DNA of 64,000 bases from Mucilaginibacter ginkgonis (GCF_009754905.2 NZ_CP066775.1:2604001-2668000); one strand, 5' to 3'. Shown: positions 36,313 through 48,144, counted from the stretch's first letter. The notes: generated by a model not told the origin, from the letters alone. Made by a program: numbers and translations.

Positions 36313-37473
36313 ATGAAAATAGGTATTGTATGTTATCCAACGTTTGGCGGCAGCGGCGTTGTGGCTACCGAACTGGGTAAGGCCCTTGCAGACCGCGGCC
36401 ACCAGGTACACTTTGTTACCTATAACCAGCCCGCCAGGCTTGACCTGTTTTCTGAAAATCTTTTTTACCACGAAGTCGCTGTTAGTAAATACCCGCTGTT
36501 TGATTTCCCGCCTTATGAACTGGCTTTGGCCAGCCGTCTGGTAGATGTTACCCGTTTCGAAAAACTGGATGTATTGCATGTACACTATGCTATCCCGCAT
36601 GCTTCGGCTGCGTTTATGGCCAAGCAGATATTGGCAACTTATGGCATCAGCATCCCGGTGGTAACTACCTTACACGGTACCGATATTACCTTGGTAGGCA
36701 ATGACCGCACTTATCAGCCCGTGGTAGAATTTTCTATCAATAAAAGCGATGGCGTTACCGCCGTTTCTGAACATTTAAAGCAGGACACCTACCGCTTTTT
36801 CGATATAAAGAAAGACATTAAGGTGATCACCAACTTTATAGACCTCAGCCGCTTTAGCCTGAAACCGAAAGACCACTTTAAAAAGGCCATTGCTCCCGAA
36901 GGCGAAAAGATATTGGTGCATACCTCAAACTTCCGCAAGGTAAAACGCGCACAGGATGTGGTGAGCATATTCGCGCAGGTGAATGCCAAGATACCTTCTA
37001 AGTTACTTATGGTTGGCGACGGGCAAGACAGGCCTAAATGCGAACAACTGGCGCGCGATTTGGGCGTTAGCCAAAATGTGCGTTTCCTGGGAAAGCAAGA
37101 CGCTGTAGAAGAGATCCTCTCAGTTTCAGACCTTTTCCTGATGCCGTCACAGTCAGAAAGTTTTGGTTTAGCCGCGCTTGAAGCCATGGCCTGCAAAGTA
37201 CCGGTGATCAGCACCAACACCGGCGGTTTACCCGAGCTAAACGTAGACGGGCAAACAGGCTTTTTATGTGATGTTGGCGATGTTGACGCCATGGCAGAGA
37301 AAGCCATCTATATTTTAGAAGACGAGTCGCGCTTGCAGGAATTCAAAGATAATGCGCTGGCCCATGCCCGCACATTTGAACTATCGAATATATTACCGCA
37401 GTACGAAGAAATGTATCGCGAGGTGATAGAAAACCTGAAGCCCCTGGAGGCAACCGCGACCGGCAATAGCTAA
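36313..37473 (+). CDS. bshA: N-acetyl-alpha-D-glucosaminyl L-malate synthase (bacillithiol step 1)
   Basis: 386 residues, a GT4-family glycosyltransferase. The opening MKIGIVCYPTFGGSGVVATE is characteristic of BshA, followed by LHGTDITLVGNDR and, in the donor-binding domain, SQSESFGLAALEAMACKVPV and TNTGGLPELNVDG. It joins UDP-GlcNAc and L-malate to start bacillithiol synthesis, the low-molecular-weight thiol used by many Bacteroidota. Partners bshB and bshC are not in the window. A small palindrome lies upstream at 36270-36283. Confidence 0.93.
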   Translation: MKIGIVCYPTFGGSGVVATELGKALADRGHQVHFVTYNQPARLDLFSENLFYHEVAVSKYPLFDFPPYELALASRLVDVTRFEKLDVLHVHYAIPHASAAFMAKQILATYGISIPVVTTLHGTDITLVGNDRTYQPVVEFSINKSDGVTAVSEHLKQDTYRFFDIKKDIKVITNFIDLSRFSLKPKDHFKKAIAPEGEKILVHTSNFRKVKRAQDVVSIFAQVNAKIPSKLLMVGDGQDRPKCEQLARDLGVSQNVRFLGKQDAVEEILSVSDLFLMPSQSESFGLAALEAMACKVPVISTNTGGLPELNVDGQTGFLCDVGDVDAMAEKAIYILEDESRLQEFKDNALAHARTFELSNILPQYEEMYREVIENLKPLEATATGNS

Positions 37474-37530
37474 TTTGTAAAAACCCTTTGTCGCTATTTA
37501 TGTATAGTTGGTATTAAATATCATACCGAC

Positions 37531-38001
37531 ATGAAAAAAACATTTCAAATAGCGCTTTTATTATTAGCCGTTACACTCGCTTTTACCGCTTGCGGTCCAA
37601 CCAAAACCGTTGTCAATGGCGGCAGCACCCGTAACCATTTTGTAGGCACTTTTACGGTGACCAATGTTACTTACGAGGGCTTGGTGCAAGGATCGGTGTC
37701 AAGTGTATTTGACCAGGCGCCTCCGCAAGATTTTGTAGGCAGTACCTGGCAGCTAACCAATAGTGGTAACGGTATTTATACGCTTAACAGCGGTGCGTCA
37801 CAAACCATTTATTGGTCGCTCAACGATGATAACCAAACTTTTCAATTTAAAAAGATCTACCAGGGCGATAAAGCTAAAAACGTAACCGCGGGTTACCAGC
37901 TGGTGATCAGCGCCAATAATGCTTCTTCATTTATTTTGAAAACGCCGGTATCTATTGGCAATAGCACGGGCTTTGTGGTCTATAATTTTGTAAGAAAGTA
38001 A
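37531..38001 (+). CDS. Hypothetical lipoprotein
   Basis: 156 residues. Lipoprotein signal with Cys in AFTACGPTKT. The rest is a beta-rich globular domain with repeated short Gly/Ser turns (SVSSVFDQAPPQDFVGSTWQ) and no catalytic motif. It may be a lipocalin-like fold, which is only an impression. It stands alone before a terminator. Function unknown. Confidence 0.72.
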   Translation: MKKTFQIALLLLAVTLAFTACGPTKTVVNGGSTRNHFVGTFTVTNVTYEGLVQGSVSSVFDQAPPQDFVGSTWQLTNSGNGIYTLNSGASQTIYWSLNDDNQTFQFKKIYQGDKAKNVTAGYQLVISANNASSFILKTPVSIGNSTGFVVYNFVRK

Positions 38002-38004
38002 GGG

Positions 38005-38036
38005 CCTCACCCCAAACCCCTCTCCGAAAGAGAGGA
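38005..38036. repeat. Short palindromic intergenic repeat (CCCTCTCC family), copy 2
   Basis: CTCACCCCAAACCCCTCTCC and GAAAGAGAGG form the hairpin motif shared with 27363-27390, 58944-58979 and the kdpB insertions. Confidence 0.5.
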
Positions 38037-38043
38037 GCTTTAA

Positions 38044-38072
38044 ACAAAGCCCGCTTATTGAGCGGGCTTTGT
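38044..38072 (+). terminator. Terminator of the lipoprotein gene at 37531
   Basis: ACAAAGCCCGCT and AGCGGGCTTTGT form a 12-base stem with a five-base loop (TATTG), with T-rich sequence after it. Confidence 0.85.
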
Positions 38073-38086
38073 TTGTTTATCAAAGA

Positions 38087-38113
38087 GTCATCCCAAACTT
38101 GATTCGGGATCTC
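38087..38113. repeat. Short inverted intergenic repeat (GTCATCCC family)
   Basis: ATCCC and GGGAT arms in a GTCATCCCAAACTTGATTCG context. This resembles a dispersed repeat I know from other Bacteroidota genomes; only one copy was seen in the window. Confidence 0.4.
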
Positions 38114-38136
38114 AAAAGCAGGATATCAAACGCTGC

Positions 38137-39264
38137 TTACTCCACCGGAGCGAACTTCAAGCAGACCGGGTTACCCACTTTGGTTTGTATGCCTGTATTG
38201 CTAATACGGCCGGTGTTAACGTCGCGTTTGAAAACAACTATGTTGTCGCTGGTCTGGTTGGCTACTAACAGGAACCTGCCGGTTGGGTCTATCACAAAGT
38301 TACGCGGGCCTGTTCCCATAACGTAAGCACGATCAACATAGGTCAATTTGCCGCTGTTCGGGTCAATGGCGTAAACCACTATGTCATTTGCAGTGCCGCG
38401 GTTAGACGCGTACACAAATTTACCGTCAGCAGAAACATGGATATCAGCAGCGCCCGAAGTTCCATTGAAACCAGCCGGAAGCATAGTAATGTTTTGTATC
38501 TGTTTCATTTTGCCGCCATGATATTCATATGCAGTCACAGAAGCACTTAATTCGGCTATTACATACACATATTTATGGTCGGGCGTAAAGTCCAGGTGGC
38601 GCGGGCCGCTGCCGGGTGCTAGTGTAGTGAGGTCTTCGGGAAGCGGCGTTAACGGTTGTGCTTCTGGAGAACGGTGGCGGGTATGATTTATCTTGTCGGT
38701 ACCCAGATCAGAATACAGCAAATATTTTTCATCGGGGGATAGGAACGCGGTGTGTACATGCGGGCCTTCCTGGCGGTCGGTTTTAGGACCTGTGCCTGCG
38801 TCCTGTAAGTTTTGAACAACGGCACCCAATGAACCATCTTTGTTAATAGGCAGTACTGTTAAATTACCGCTTGAATAGTTGGCAACAAAAGCGTGGCGCA
38901 TATCTTTATCTACCGAAATATAACAAGGATCGGCACCTTGAGAGGGCTGCTTGTTGATCTGTGTGAGAATACCGTTTTTCGGCTCGAAGCTGAAAGAGGT
39001 TACCCCGCCATCTTTACCGTCCTCATTAACAGCGTAAACGAATTTATTATTGGCGCTTACACATAGATATGAGGGGTTGCTGGTTGGTACCTGGCTCAGA
39101 TACGCCAGTCTGCCAGACTCTGTATAAAATCTGTAAACAGAAATGCCCTGGGCTGTTCCCTTTGTATAACTGCCTACTATAAGGTCGTAAGATTTTGGGG
39201 TCTTTTTTTGCGCTACCGTTATAAATGGGGCGAGCAAAGCCGCTATAAATAATATCTTTTTCAT
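38137..39264 (-). CDS. Lactonase family (6-phosphogluconolactonase-like) beta-propeller
   Basis: 375 residues. The signal peptide (KILFIAALLAPFITVAQKK) is followed by a seven-blade propeller with the family marks YDLIVGSYTKGTAQGISVYR, then NPSYLCVSANNKFVYAVNE, DPCYISVDKDMRHAFVANY and GPRHLDFTPDHKYVYVI. Close relatives of the Pgl type hydrolyse 6-phosphogluconolactone in the cytoplasm. An exported copy more likely hydrolyses another lactone or binds a sugar. No neighbour suggests the substrate. Confidence 0.85.
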   Translation of the reverse strand: MKKILFIAALLAPFITVAQKKTPKSYDLIVGSYTKGTAQGISVYRFYTESGRLAYLSQVPTSNPSYLCVSANNKFVYAVNEDGKDGGVTSFSFEPKNGILTQINKQPSQGADPCYISVDKDMRHAFVANYSSGNLTVLPINKDGSLGAVVQNLQDAGTGPKTDRQEGPHVHTAFLSPDEKYLLYSDLGTDKINHTRHRSPEAQPLTPLPEDLTTLAPGSGPRHLDFTPDHKYVYVIAELSASVTAYEYHGGKMKQIQNITMLPAGFNGTSGAADIHVSADGKFVYASNRGTANDIVVYAIDPNSGKLTYVDRAYVMGTGPRNFVIDPTGRFLLVANQTSDNIVVFKRDVNTGRISNTGIQTKVGNPVCLKFAPVE

Positions 39265-39344
39265 CTGCTGATAATTGGAAATGCAAAATAGGATTAATCA
39301 TTAAGTGTCGGTTGTTAAAAATCTTTTATTTTAGAACATCAATT

Positions 39345-39827
39345 ATGCATTGGGCGCCAGTATCATCGGTCATAAAAAATAAACCTGCCATTATCTACGG
39401 TTTATCTTTGGCTATACTTTTAGTATTGCTTAAATGGCTTGAGTTTAAATTTGTGGTAATCGACCACGCCGAAGAACTTTACAGCGGCGCCTTAGCTGTC
39501 ATTTTCACCGCATTGGGTGTTTGGCTGGCGCTGAAACTGGCAAGGCCCAAAATGCAAACCGTAGTAGTAGAAAAAGCTGTATACCTTGAAAGGGAAAATA
39601 AATTTAAGCCCGATCAACGAGAGATAGAGAGTCTAAATATCAGCAAACGGGAATTAGAGGTTTTAACGCTGATGGCGGAAGGATTAAGTAACCAGGAGAT
39701 AGCCGGGCGACTATTTGTTTCTCTGAATACAGTCAAGACGCACTCGTCAAACGTTTTCGACAAATTAGAAGTAAAGCGGCGCACGCAAGCTGTTGAAACG
39801 GCCAAGCGGATCGGTATTATTGGGTAG
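39345..39827 (+). CDS. Membrane-anchored LuxR-type HTH regulator
   Basis: 160 residues from the ATG at 39345; an earlier TTG at 39312 is in frame but less likely. Two N-terminal hydrophobic segments (AIIYGLSLAILLVLLKWLEF and GALAVIFTALGVWLALKLA) are followed by a linker. The GerE/LuxR HTH domain runs from about 95 to 160 (SKRELEVLTLMAEGLSNQEI, VSLNTVKTHSSNVFDKLEV). There is no receiver domain, so it is a membrane-linked transcription factor rather than a two-component regulator. The DUF4199 membrane gene follows on the same strand. Confidence 0.87.
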   Translation: MHWAPVSSVIKNKPAIIYGLSLAILLVLLKWLEFKFVVIDHAEELYSGALAVIFTALGVWLALKLARPKMQTVVVEKAVYLERENKFKPDQREIESLNISKRELEVLTLMAEGLSNQEIAGRLFVSLNTVKTHSSNVFDKLEVKRRTQAVETAKRIGIIG

Positions 39828-39926
39828 TCTTTTGGGTTAATTTTTGAAAATCACCCAAAAGTATGACCGTCAAATTTACTGGATGAGGCATTTTTGCTGC
39901 ATCAATAAACATAAAACTTAAACATC

Positions 39927-40466
39927 ATGTTAAAGAACGTCCTTACTTTCGGCGGCATTGCCGGCTTCGTTTTCATCCTTTGGATGACCTTCCTGTACAC
40001 AGCATGCTATAATAATCCAAATTACGAAGGTAGTTTATGGCTGGGCTACGGCTCCATGATCGTAGCCTTCGCATTTATTTTTGTAGGCGTGCGCAACTAT
40101 CGAGAGAAATACAACAATGGGACAATTACCTTTGGCAAAGCTTTTCTGGTTGGGCTTTACATCGCTTTAATTGGTTCTACTGTGTACGTGGGTGCATGGC
40201 TGGTAGACTTTTACGGCTTCATGCCGGATTTTATGGACAAATATGTTGCCCACACCCTTTCACAAATGAAAGCGCGTGGTGCATCTCCAGCAGAGATCGC
40301 GAAGCAGAAAGCAGACATGGCAAACTACATTGAAATGTACAAGTCGCCATTTGGCGTAATTATTCTTACCTACATTGAGGTATTACCGGTGGGGTTGCTC
40401 ATCGCTCTGATAGCGGCTTTAGTGCTAAAAAAGAAACCAGCTGGCGATAACGCAGCAATCGCTTAA
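39927..40466 (+). CDS. DUF4199 membrane protein
   Basis: 179 residues with about four transmembrane helices (first LTFGGIAGFVFILWMTFLYT; last VGLLIALIAALVLKKK). A cytoplasmic or periplasmic helical stretch (YVAHTLSQMKARGASPAEIA) lies in between. The pattern fits the DUF4199 family of Bacteroidota, which has no known function. The upstream LuxR-type gene may control it, which is a guess from position. Confidence 0.78.
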   Translation: MLKNVLTFGGIAGFVFILWMTFLYTACYNNPNYEGSLWLGYGSMIVAFAFIFVGVRNYREKYNNGTITFGKAFLVGLYIALIGSTVYVGAWLVDFYGFMPDFMDKYVAHTLSQMKARGASPAEIAKQKADMANYIEMYKSPFGVIILTYIEVLPVGLLIALIAALVLKKKPAGDNAAIA

Positions 40467-40493
40467 GAAATTCGTTAAGTTGCCGATCAAAAA

Positions 40494-40518
40494 AAGGCGC
40501 CCCAATAAGAGGCGCCTT
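40494..40518. terminator. Bidirectional terminator between the DUF4199 gene and katG
   Basis: AAGGCGCC and GGCGCCTT stem with a nine-base loop. Seven T follow on the minus strand. Confidence 0.85.
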
Positions 40519-40547
40519 CAATTCTAAAAGTTCTGTAATACTATAAC

Positions 40548-42869
<2,322 letters not shown>

Positions 42870-42987
42870 TTAAAGGTACGGCAAGCGTTGCGAAAGGCTA
42901 TGTGTATCAAATAAAAAAATGGAGTATAAATTTTGTCTATGTTTCCGGCGGAATATATAGACAACGCGCAGCATTTCAGCTATAAAT

Positions 42988-43014
42988 AAAAAAGGTCGCC
43001 CATTAGAGCGGCCT
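42988..43014 (-). terminator. Terminator of the NmrA-like gene
   Basis: AAAGGTCGC and GCGGCCTTT form an imperfect stem; six T follow on the minus strand. Confidence 0.7.
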
Positions 43015-43035
43015 TTAAAATTGTTCTTTAAATGC

Positions 43036-43914
43036 TTAACCATTAACCGCAGCTGCAAATTTTGGCGCGAAGTCTTTTAGTTTAACCTTGCCAATAATGG
43101 GCTGGTGTTTGTCATAGTCCTCGCGTAATGCACCGGTCGCAATTGCATGGCCCATTTCTACAAAATTTTTGATCACCACATCGGGCATGCCGCTTTGGGA
43201 TAATCCCGCGGTCATTTGCTCATTGTCTATCTTTTTCCATTCCAGATTCGGCTTGCCGATGGCTTCACCCAATTTCTTAGCTGCCTCGTTGGCCGTTATG
43301 TCTTCGCCAGAAATGTATACCACTTTTTCGCCGCCTGATTTGCTTAATTCTTCGGCGGCTACAGTGGCGATATCAGCCGGGTCTACCATCGGGAACTTTG
43401 TATCGCCACCATAATTTGTAGCGATGAAGCCCATATGTTTTACCATGTCTGCCAATCCAAACAAGTTCACATAAAAATATCCGGGGCGCAAATTAGTGAC
43501 AGAAACACCGTCAAGACTATTGAATATTTCTTCCGCATCGTGCGAGCCCAAAATAAACCCTGTGCCGCTGTCAAGATCGGCACCAACACTACTCAGTTGC
43601 ACCAGTCGTTTTACGCCCGTTTTTCTTACAGCGTTTGCATAATTATTTGCTATGCGTTTGTAGTATGCGCGCGGATCGGCCTCTAACATGTTTGGTGGAA
43701 TCAAAGCGAAAATCGCGTTAGCGCCTTCAAAGGCCGATTCCAAAAAATTGACATCTTCTATGGAACCGATTGCGGCCTTGGCGCCTATCTGTTCAATATC
43801 TTTTCGCTTTTCTTCCTTACTGCTGATCACAATGACATCATGGCCTTGGTTTGCCAGATCGGTTGCCAATGGCTTACCAACATTTCCTAATGAGCCTGTT
43901 ACTACGATTTTCAT
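43036..43914 (-). CDS. NmrA-like NAD(P)-binding protein
   Basis: 292 residues. Extended SDR/NmrA fold: VTGSLGNVGKPLATDLANQG at the N-terminus (Gly-rich NAD(P) loop), KRLVQLSSVGADLD, and DIATVAAEELSKSGGEKVVY. There is no YxxxK catalytic set, so it is a NAD(P)-binding sensor or an atypical reductase of the azoreductase/QorB type. It is divergent from a DHFR-like gene; a flavin monooxygenase and an AraC regulator follow further on. A link between them is not established. Confidence 0.85.
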   Translation of the reverse strand: MKIVVTGSLGNVGKPLATDLANQGHDVIVISSKEEKRKDIEQIGAKAAIGSIEDVNFLESAFEGANAIFALIPPNMLEADPRAYYKRIANNYANAVRKTGVKRLVQLSSVGADLDSGTGFILGSHDAEEIFNSLDGVSVTNLRPGYFYVNLFGLADMVKHMGFIATNYGGDTKFPMVDPADIATVAAEELSKSGGEKVVYISGEDITANEAAKKLGEAIGKPNLEWKKIDNEQMTAGLSQSGMPDVVIKNFVEMGHAIATGALREDYDKHQPIIGKVKLKDFAPKFAAAVNG

Positions 43915-43997
43915 TTTATTTGGTTTTGATATTAAACCTGCGCAGCGCTATAATGTTCACCTCACAATAGCTAAATTAGTGTCATAAACCGCTGATT

Positions 43998-44549
43998 ATG
44001 TTTACGCTTACAATTCATATGGTATCGAGCCTTGATGGTTATATCGCGAAGCACGATAATAGCATTTCGTGGTTTGAAACCGCTGATAACTACGAAAACG
44101 GAACTGATGTCACAGCCGACGAAGCAGTAAACTTTCTCAAAACCATTGATTGCTATGTAATGGGCGCAGCTACTTACGAGCACGCGCTAAATTTGTCTAA
44201 GGACTATGGTTGGGTTTATGGTGATACACCAACAGTTGTTGTAACAAACCGCGATCTACCAATTGAGCGGCCAAACATTGAAATTTATCGCGGCGACCTT
44301 GCCGGGCTCGTAGAAAAAAAACTTAAACCTGCCTATAATAACGTATGGCTGGTTGGTGGTGCAAAACTTGCGAAGGATTTTTTACGCCTTGGTTTAGCAG
44401 ACGAAATAAGGCAATCTATCCTGCCAATTATTTTAGGTGATGGATTACCGTTTTACGACGTTGTAGCTAAAGAGATCCCAATGCATCTTAAAAATGTACG
44501 GGCCCATAAAAGCGGCATGGTTGAGTTGCACTACCAGGTAAAGAAATAA
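43998..44549 (+). CDS. Dihydrofolate reductase-like protein (RibD C-terminal family), second copy
   Basis: 183 residues. MFTLTIHMVSSLDGYIAKHD opens the RibD_C/DHFR-like fold, followed by YVMGAATYEHALNLS, NVWLVGGAKLAKDFLR and IRQSILPIILGDGLPFYD. It differs enough from the protein at 19516-20082 to be a separate lineage. The stop at 44549 abuts the convergent stop of the monooxygenase gene at 44550. Confidence 0.86.
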   Translation: MFTLTIHMVSSLDGYIAKHDNSISWFETADNYENGTDVTADEAVNFLKTIDCYVMGAATYEHALNLSKDYGWVYGDTPTVVVTNRDLPIERPNIEIYRGDLAGLVEKKLKPAYNNVWLVGGAKLAKDFLRLGLADEIRQSILPIILGDGLPFYDVVAKEIPMHLKNVRAHKSGMVELHYQVKK

Positions 44550-46085
44550 TCAATCCCGGACAAACCAGGTCGTCGCAGCCTTTTCTAATGCAACCAAATC
44601 GGGTTCGCCATTAGCAGCCCAGGCCACAATTCCGTCCGGGCGTATTAACACTGCGTTAAAACCGAGATTATCCTGCACATCTTGAGTGATGTAGTTTAAG
44701 TTTCTGCTGAACTTACCTGCAATAGATTTAATTCCATCTTGTCCGCTCAAGTCAAGGAGTATCGCTTTACCATTGTGCATTTTGTCGCCAATGGTCGTAC
44801 CATTACCAAATTGAAAATTTGGCACACTCCGACCAACCAGTGGATCATCATTACCCAGATCATATCTTAAGTTTACGCCGGTGATACGCCCTGCAAAATA
44901 TGTAGCGCCATCTGTGGTGTTCATTAAATCCTGTATAACAGCCTTAACCGCCATACTTTGCGGTGTTGGTTTCATCACTTCAACCTGTGCCCGCGACCAG
45001 TCCAATACCCGCGCACCAACAGGATAACGCTCTTCAAAGTAAGTGTCCAGTAGACCATCCGGTGCATTACGGTTAAGCACGGCAGCAAGTTTCCACCCAA
45101 GGTTCATGGCATCGCCTAAGCCAAGGTTTAGCCCCTGCCCGCCAAGTGGCGAGTGGATGTGCGCGGCATCCCCAGCTAACAAAACGCGGCCGTTTTGGTA
45201 AGTAGTTGCCTGCCTGGCGCGATCTGTCCAGGTGGTGGCTACGTGCAGCTTATTGATGGTTACATCAGTGCCAGAAATCCGTCGCAACACTTCCTGCAAA
45301 TGTTCAAGTGTAACAGGTTTGCCGGAAGCATGATATGTTCCGCCGTCAAAATCCTGAAGGATCACGTAATCGGGCTGCGAGCGCAAGTACATACCAGTTT
45401 GAGTGGTGATACGGCCTGCACCCAGTTTATCGCCATCGGCCAGATCAACACGCGCCGAGTAGCCGGTAAATTCGGGCTCAGTGCCGGCAAAGTCAAACCC
45501 GCCCGCCTTTCGTACCGCGCTCCTGCTGCCATCGCAGCCAACCAACCATTTGGCAGTAAAAGATGAACTATGGGTATTGACGATTACCTCTCTGTCAGTC
45601 TGACTGAAATTTGTTATTTCTTCGCCTGTCATCACTTCTACGCCTAACTCGCCGGCACGGACTGTAAGGATAGTTTCAACTTCGGCCATTGTGGTAAACA
45701 TTACATTGGGTGTAGAACCCGGCAGGCGGTATGTAAACTGTGAGTTGTCTATCTTCTCGCTGTTTAGGGGTATACCCGCGAAGTGCCCGCCGCCTTGCGG
45801 TTTCTTTGCAGGTGCTGTTGTGGTCATGTGCGGCGACGCGATTTGTTTGTGTATTTGAAACTGATTAAGCATACCGCGGCGGTAAAAAGCTTCGACCGAC
45901 GGTGCCGATAACCCCCTCATGCCAAACGGCATTTCCTTTAAGGGCGAAGATGAATTTTCGGCTTTTTCCAGAACGAGCACAGTGCATTTGGCCAGTGCAA
46001 GTTCGCAAGCCAAAAACAGGCCTACAGGACCCCCGCCGGCTATGATAACATCGTAAGTTTTATTGCTTTGTTGTGTAGTATTCAT
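44550..46085 (-). CDS. FAD-dependent aromatic monooxygenase (PheA/TfdB type)
   Basis: 511 residues from the ATG at 46085; a start at 46106 adds seven residues only. The FAD dinucleotide loop IAGGGPVGLFLACELALAK is followed by CDGSRSAVRKAGGFDF and VLLAGDAAHIHSPLGGQGLN. The C-terminal part (about 400-511) resembles the thioredoxin-like domain of this family. Members hydroxylate phenols or tetracycline-like compounds using NADPH. The AraC-type regulator directly upstream on the same strand, 41 bases away, may control it. Confidence 0.88.
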   Translation of the reverse strand: MNTTQQSNKTYDVIIAGGGPVGLFLACELALAKCTVLVLEKAENSSSPLKEMPFGMRGLSAPSVEAFYRRGMLNQFQIHKQIASPHMTTTAPAKKPQGGGHFAGIPLNSEKIDNSQFTYRLPGSTPNVMFTTMAEVETILTVRAGELGVEVMTGEEITNFSQTDREVIVNTHSSSFTAKWLVGCDGSRSAVRKAGGFDFAGTEPEFTGYSARVDLADGDKLGAGRITTQTGMYLRSQPDYVILQDFDGGTYHASGKPVTLEHLQEVLRRISGTDVTINKLHVATTWTDRARQATTYQNGRVLLAGDAAHIHSPLGGQGLNLGLGDAMNLGWKLAAVLNRNAPDGLLDTYFEERYPVGARVLDWSRAQVEVMKPTPQSMAVKAVIQDLMNTTDGATYFAGRITGVNLRYDLGNDDPLVGRSVPNFQFGNGTTIGDKMHNGKAILLDLSGQDGIKSIAGKFSRNLNYITQDVQDNLGFNAVLIRPDGIVAWAANGEPDLVALEKAATTWFVRD

Positions 46086-46126
46086 GGTGATGAAATTGGC
46101 ACACAAAGGTGCCTAATGGTTAACCC

Positions 46127-46942
46127 TTAGTCTTGTACAAACGCGACAAAATTCTCAATCACCACTACCTTGCCACTCCTTGCCTCGCGCGCGAAGGCCG
46201 CCGGAGTGGTGCCGCTAAACTTTTTAAACTCGCGGCTCATGTGCGACTGGTCTGTATAACCCGACTCATGCGCCAGCGCCGCCAGATTTGTTTTGGGTTC
46301 TATCCATAAGCGGTTGCGCACCTGTTCAAACCGCATTAACGCGGTAACATTTTTTACCGTGTGCCCGGACGATTGCTTAAATGCCCGTTCCAAAGTCCTT
46401 ACCGTGGCATGCGCCTCTGCGGCCACCGCACTTACAGCAATACTCCCCATCGCGTTTCGTAATGCCTTGCCTGCTTTCGTCAATGAATTGTTCTTATCTA
46501 AATAATTACTGTTGCCGAGGAAAAATTGCTGGACCAGATCTATCGCACTTGCAATATCGCCCGCTGTAACTATCTGCGATAAAGGCTCTTGCAAGGCTGC
46601 AATTGGATGCTGCAATGTATCAACCCGAGAATTGCTTGGCTGAATACCAAGCAGACCGAAAACAGCCCAGGGATAGCACCGGACACCAATTATAGTTGAC
46701 GCGCCGGGCGAATAGAAATTTACCGGCTGGTTAAGAAGGCCCACCAAAAACGGCGACGACAGCAGCTTGACTTCATCTTTATAAGTTACGCCAAAACCGT
46801 TACCGAGATAAAATATGATCTCTGCATAGCCGTCGGGCATCACTTCAAATTCAACACCATCCTTAACTGCATCCCGCGTGTGGTGCCAAAAGCATTTTAT
46901 GGCGTGGTGTAATTTTGCAGGTGGTTCAAATTCCTGATGCAT
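46127..46942 (-). CDS. AraC family transcriptional regulator
   Basis: 271 residues. The C-terminal AraC double HTH (about 165-260) shows KNVTALMRFEQVRNRLWIEP, ALAHESGYTDQSHMSREFKK and FSGTTPAAFAREAR. The N-terminal half (1-150) is a DUF6597/cupin-like ligand domain (PDGYAEIIFYLGNGFGVTY). It lies between map and the monooxygenase gene on the same strand, so it may regulate the monooxygenase. The effector is unknown. Confidence 0.9.
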   Translation of the reverse strand: MHQEFEPPAKLHHAIKCFWHHTRDAVKDGVEFEVMPDGYAEIIFYLGNGFGVTYKDEVKLLSSPFLVGLLNQPVNFYSPGASTIIGVRCYPWAVFGLLGIQPSNSRVDTLQHPIAALQEPLSQIVTAGDIASAIDLVQQFFLGNSNYLDKNNSLTKAGKALRNAMGSIAVSAVAAEAHATVRTLERAFKQSSGHTVKNVTALMRFEQVRNRLWIEPKTNLAALAHESGYTDQSHMSREFKKFSGTTPAAFAREARSGKVVVIENFVAFVQD

Positions 46943-46948
46943 TGGCGG

Positions 46949-47713
46949 TCAATCCCAGATGCCGTTTTCTGCTGTAAAGATCACGGGCTGGTCGGCTGTA
47001 ACCATTATGGTATGCTCGTGCTGTGCTACAAAGCCGCCTTTATTACCGCTTAGTGTCCAGCCATCGGCCTGCGTTTCTGCAATGGTTGATTTTGTGGCGA
47101 TAAAGGTTTCGATAGCGACGACAGAATTCTTTTTAAAACGGGTAGTGTTAAAACGGTCGCAGTAATTGGCAATTTCATGTGGTTCTTCGTGCAAGCCGCG
47201 GCCAATACCGTGCCCCGTCAGGTTTTTAATGACGGTATAGCCAGATCTTCTGGCCTCTGTCTCTATCAACTTGCCGATGTCTGATATTTTGACACCGCCT
47301 TTAATATTGCTGATCGCTTTCTTCAGTATATCTTTCGAAGCTTGCACAAGCTTGCCATAACCATGGATGTCTTCGCCCAAAACAAACGACCCGCCGTTAT
47401 CTGACCAGTAGCCATTCAATTCTGCCGAGACGTCAATATTGATTAGGTCACCTTCCTGAAATATCTTTTCCGCGGATGGTATGCCGTGCGCCACTTCATT
47501 GTTTACGCTTATACAAGTGTACCCAGGGAAGTTATAAGTAAGTTTTGGAGCAGATTTTGCCCCAAATTCGGCGAGTAGTGCGCCTCCGAAATCATCAAGC
47601 TCCTTAGCAGACATACCCGGTCTGGCGTATTCGCGCATCTTCTTTAAGGTGATAGCAACGGCGTCGCTTGCTTGCTGGATACCTGCTTTCTCTGCTTCTG
47701 TAGATATAGACAT
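46949..47713 (-). CDS. map: Methionine aminopeptidase, type I
   Basis: 254 residues. The pita-bread fold has the metal ligands at INIDVSAELNGYWSDN, HGIGRGLHEEPHEI and VAIETF. Other marks are CISVNNEVAHGIPS and the closing QHEHTIMVT. It removes the N-terminal Met from nascent proteins. Bacteroidota often carry two map paralogs; this one stands with regulators and enzymes rather than in a ribosomal-protein operon, so it may be the second copy. Confidence 0.93.
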   Translation of the reverse strand: MSISTEAEKAGIQQASDAVAITLKKMREYARPGMSAKELDDFGGALLAEFGAKSAPKLTYNFPGYTCISVNNEVAHGIPSAEKIFQEGDLINIDVSAELNGYWSDNGGSFVLGEDIHGYGKLVQASKDILKKAISNIKGGVKISDIGKLIETEARRSGYTVIKNLTGHGIGRGLHEEPHEIANYCDRFNTTRFKKNSVVAIETFIATKSTIAETQADGWTLSGNKGGFVAQHEHTIMVTADQPVIFTAENGIWD

Positions 47714-47790
47714 AACGGTAAATATGTAAACGAAGATAACTATTTACGTGTTATCGACTGTCTTTAGCCCGTGATGGTTAACGTATTCAA

Positions 47791-48081
47791 CTATTTAAGA
47801 AAATGATCGACTAATGCCTCCCACTCTTCGTCGAGCGTTACGGAAGGCCTGGTTTGATGTGCACGGTTATACCAATAATCCGCATTCCAAATATCCCCTT
47901 CTTTGCGGTGCAGGTAAGCGTGTACCCAGGCAGAGTCGCGGTCGGTAAGGTGATCTATCAAATTATGTGCTTGCTGCCAGTCGCCAACACCATCATACCA
48001 CAGACTTTTAAGCTGCACCGCCAACGAGTCGTTGGGTTGTAATTGTGTTAATGATGCTTTAAAGTCGGCGATAGATTTCAT
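47791..48081 (-). CDS. Hypothetical 96-residue protein
   Basis: Helical, no signal peptide. It opens SIADFKASLTQLQPNDSLAV and contains WYDGVGDWQQAHNLIDHL, then WVHAYLHRKEGDIWNADYWY and NRAHQTRPSVTLDEEWEALV. The HRKEGD/NADYWYNRA part resembles a tetratricopeptide-like unit that I have seen as a small conserved protein in Bacteroidota and Proteobacteria, but I cannot name the family. It is divergent from the EthD-like gene. Confidence 0.65.
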   Translation of the reverse strand: MKSIADFKASLTQLQPNDSLAVQLKSLWYDGVGDWQQAHNLIDHLTDRDSAWVHAYLHRKEGDIWNADYWYNRAHQTRPSVTLDEEWEALVDHFLK

Positions 48082-48144
48082 TCATTTTGATATTGGCCAT
48101 ACAATTACCAAATTTATAGATCAATTATTTAAACCTCGATTATC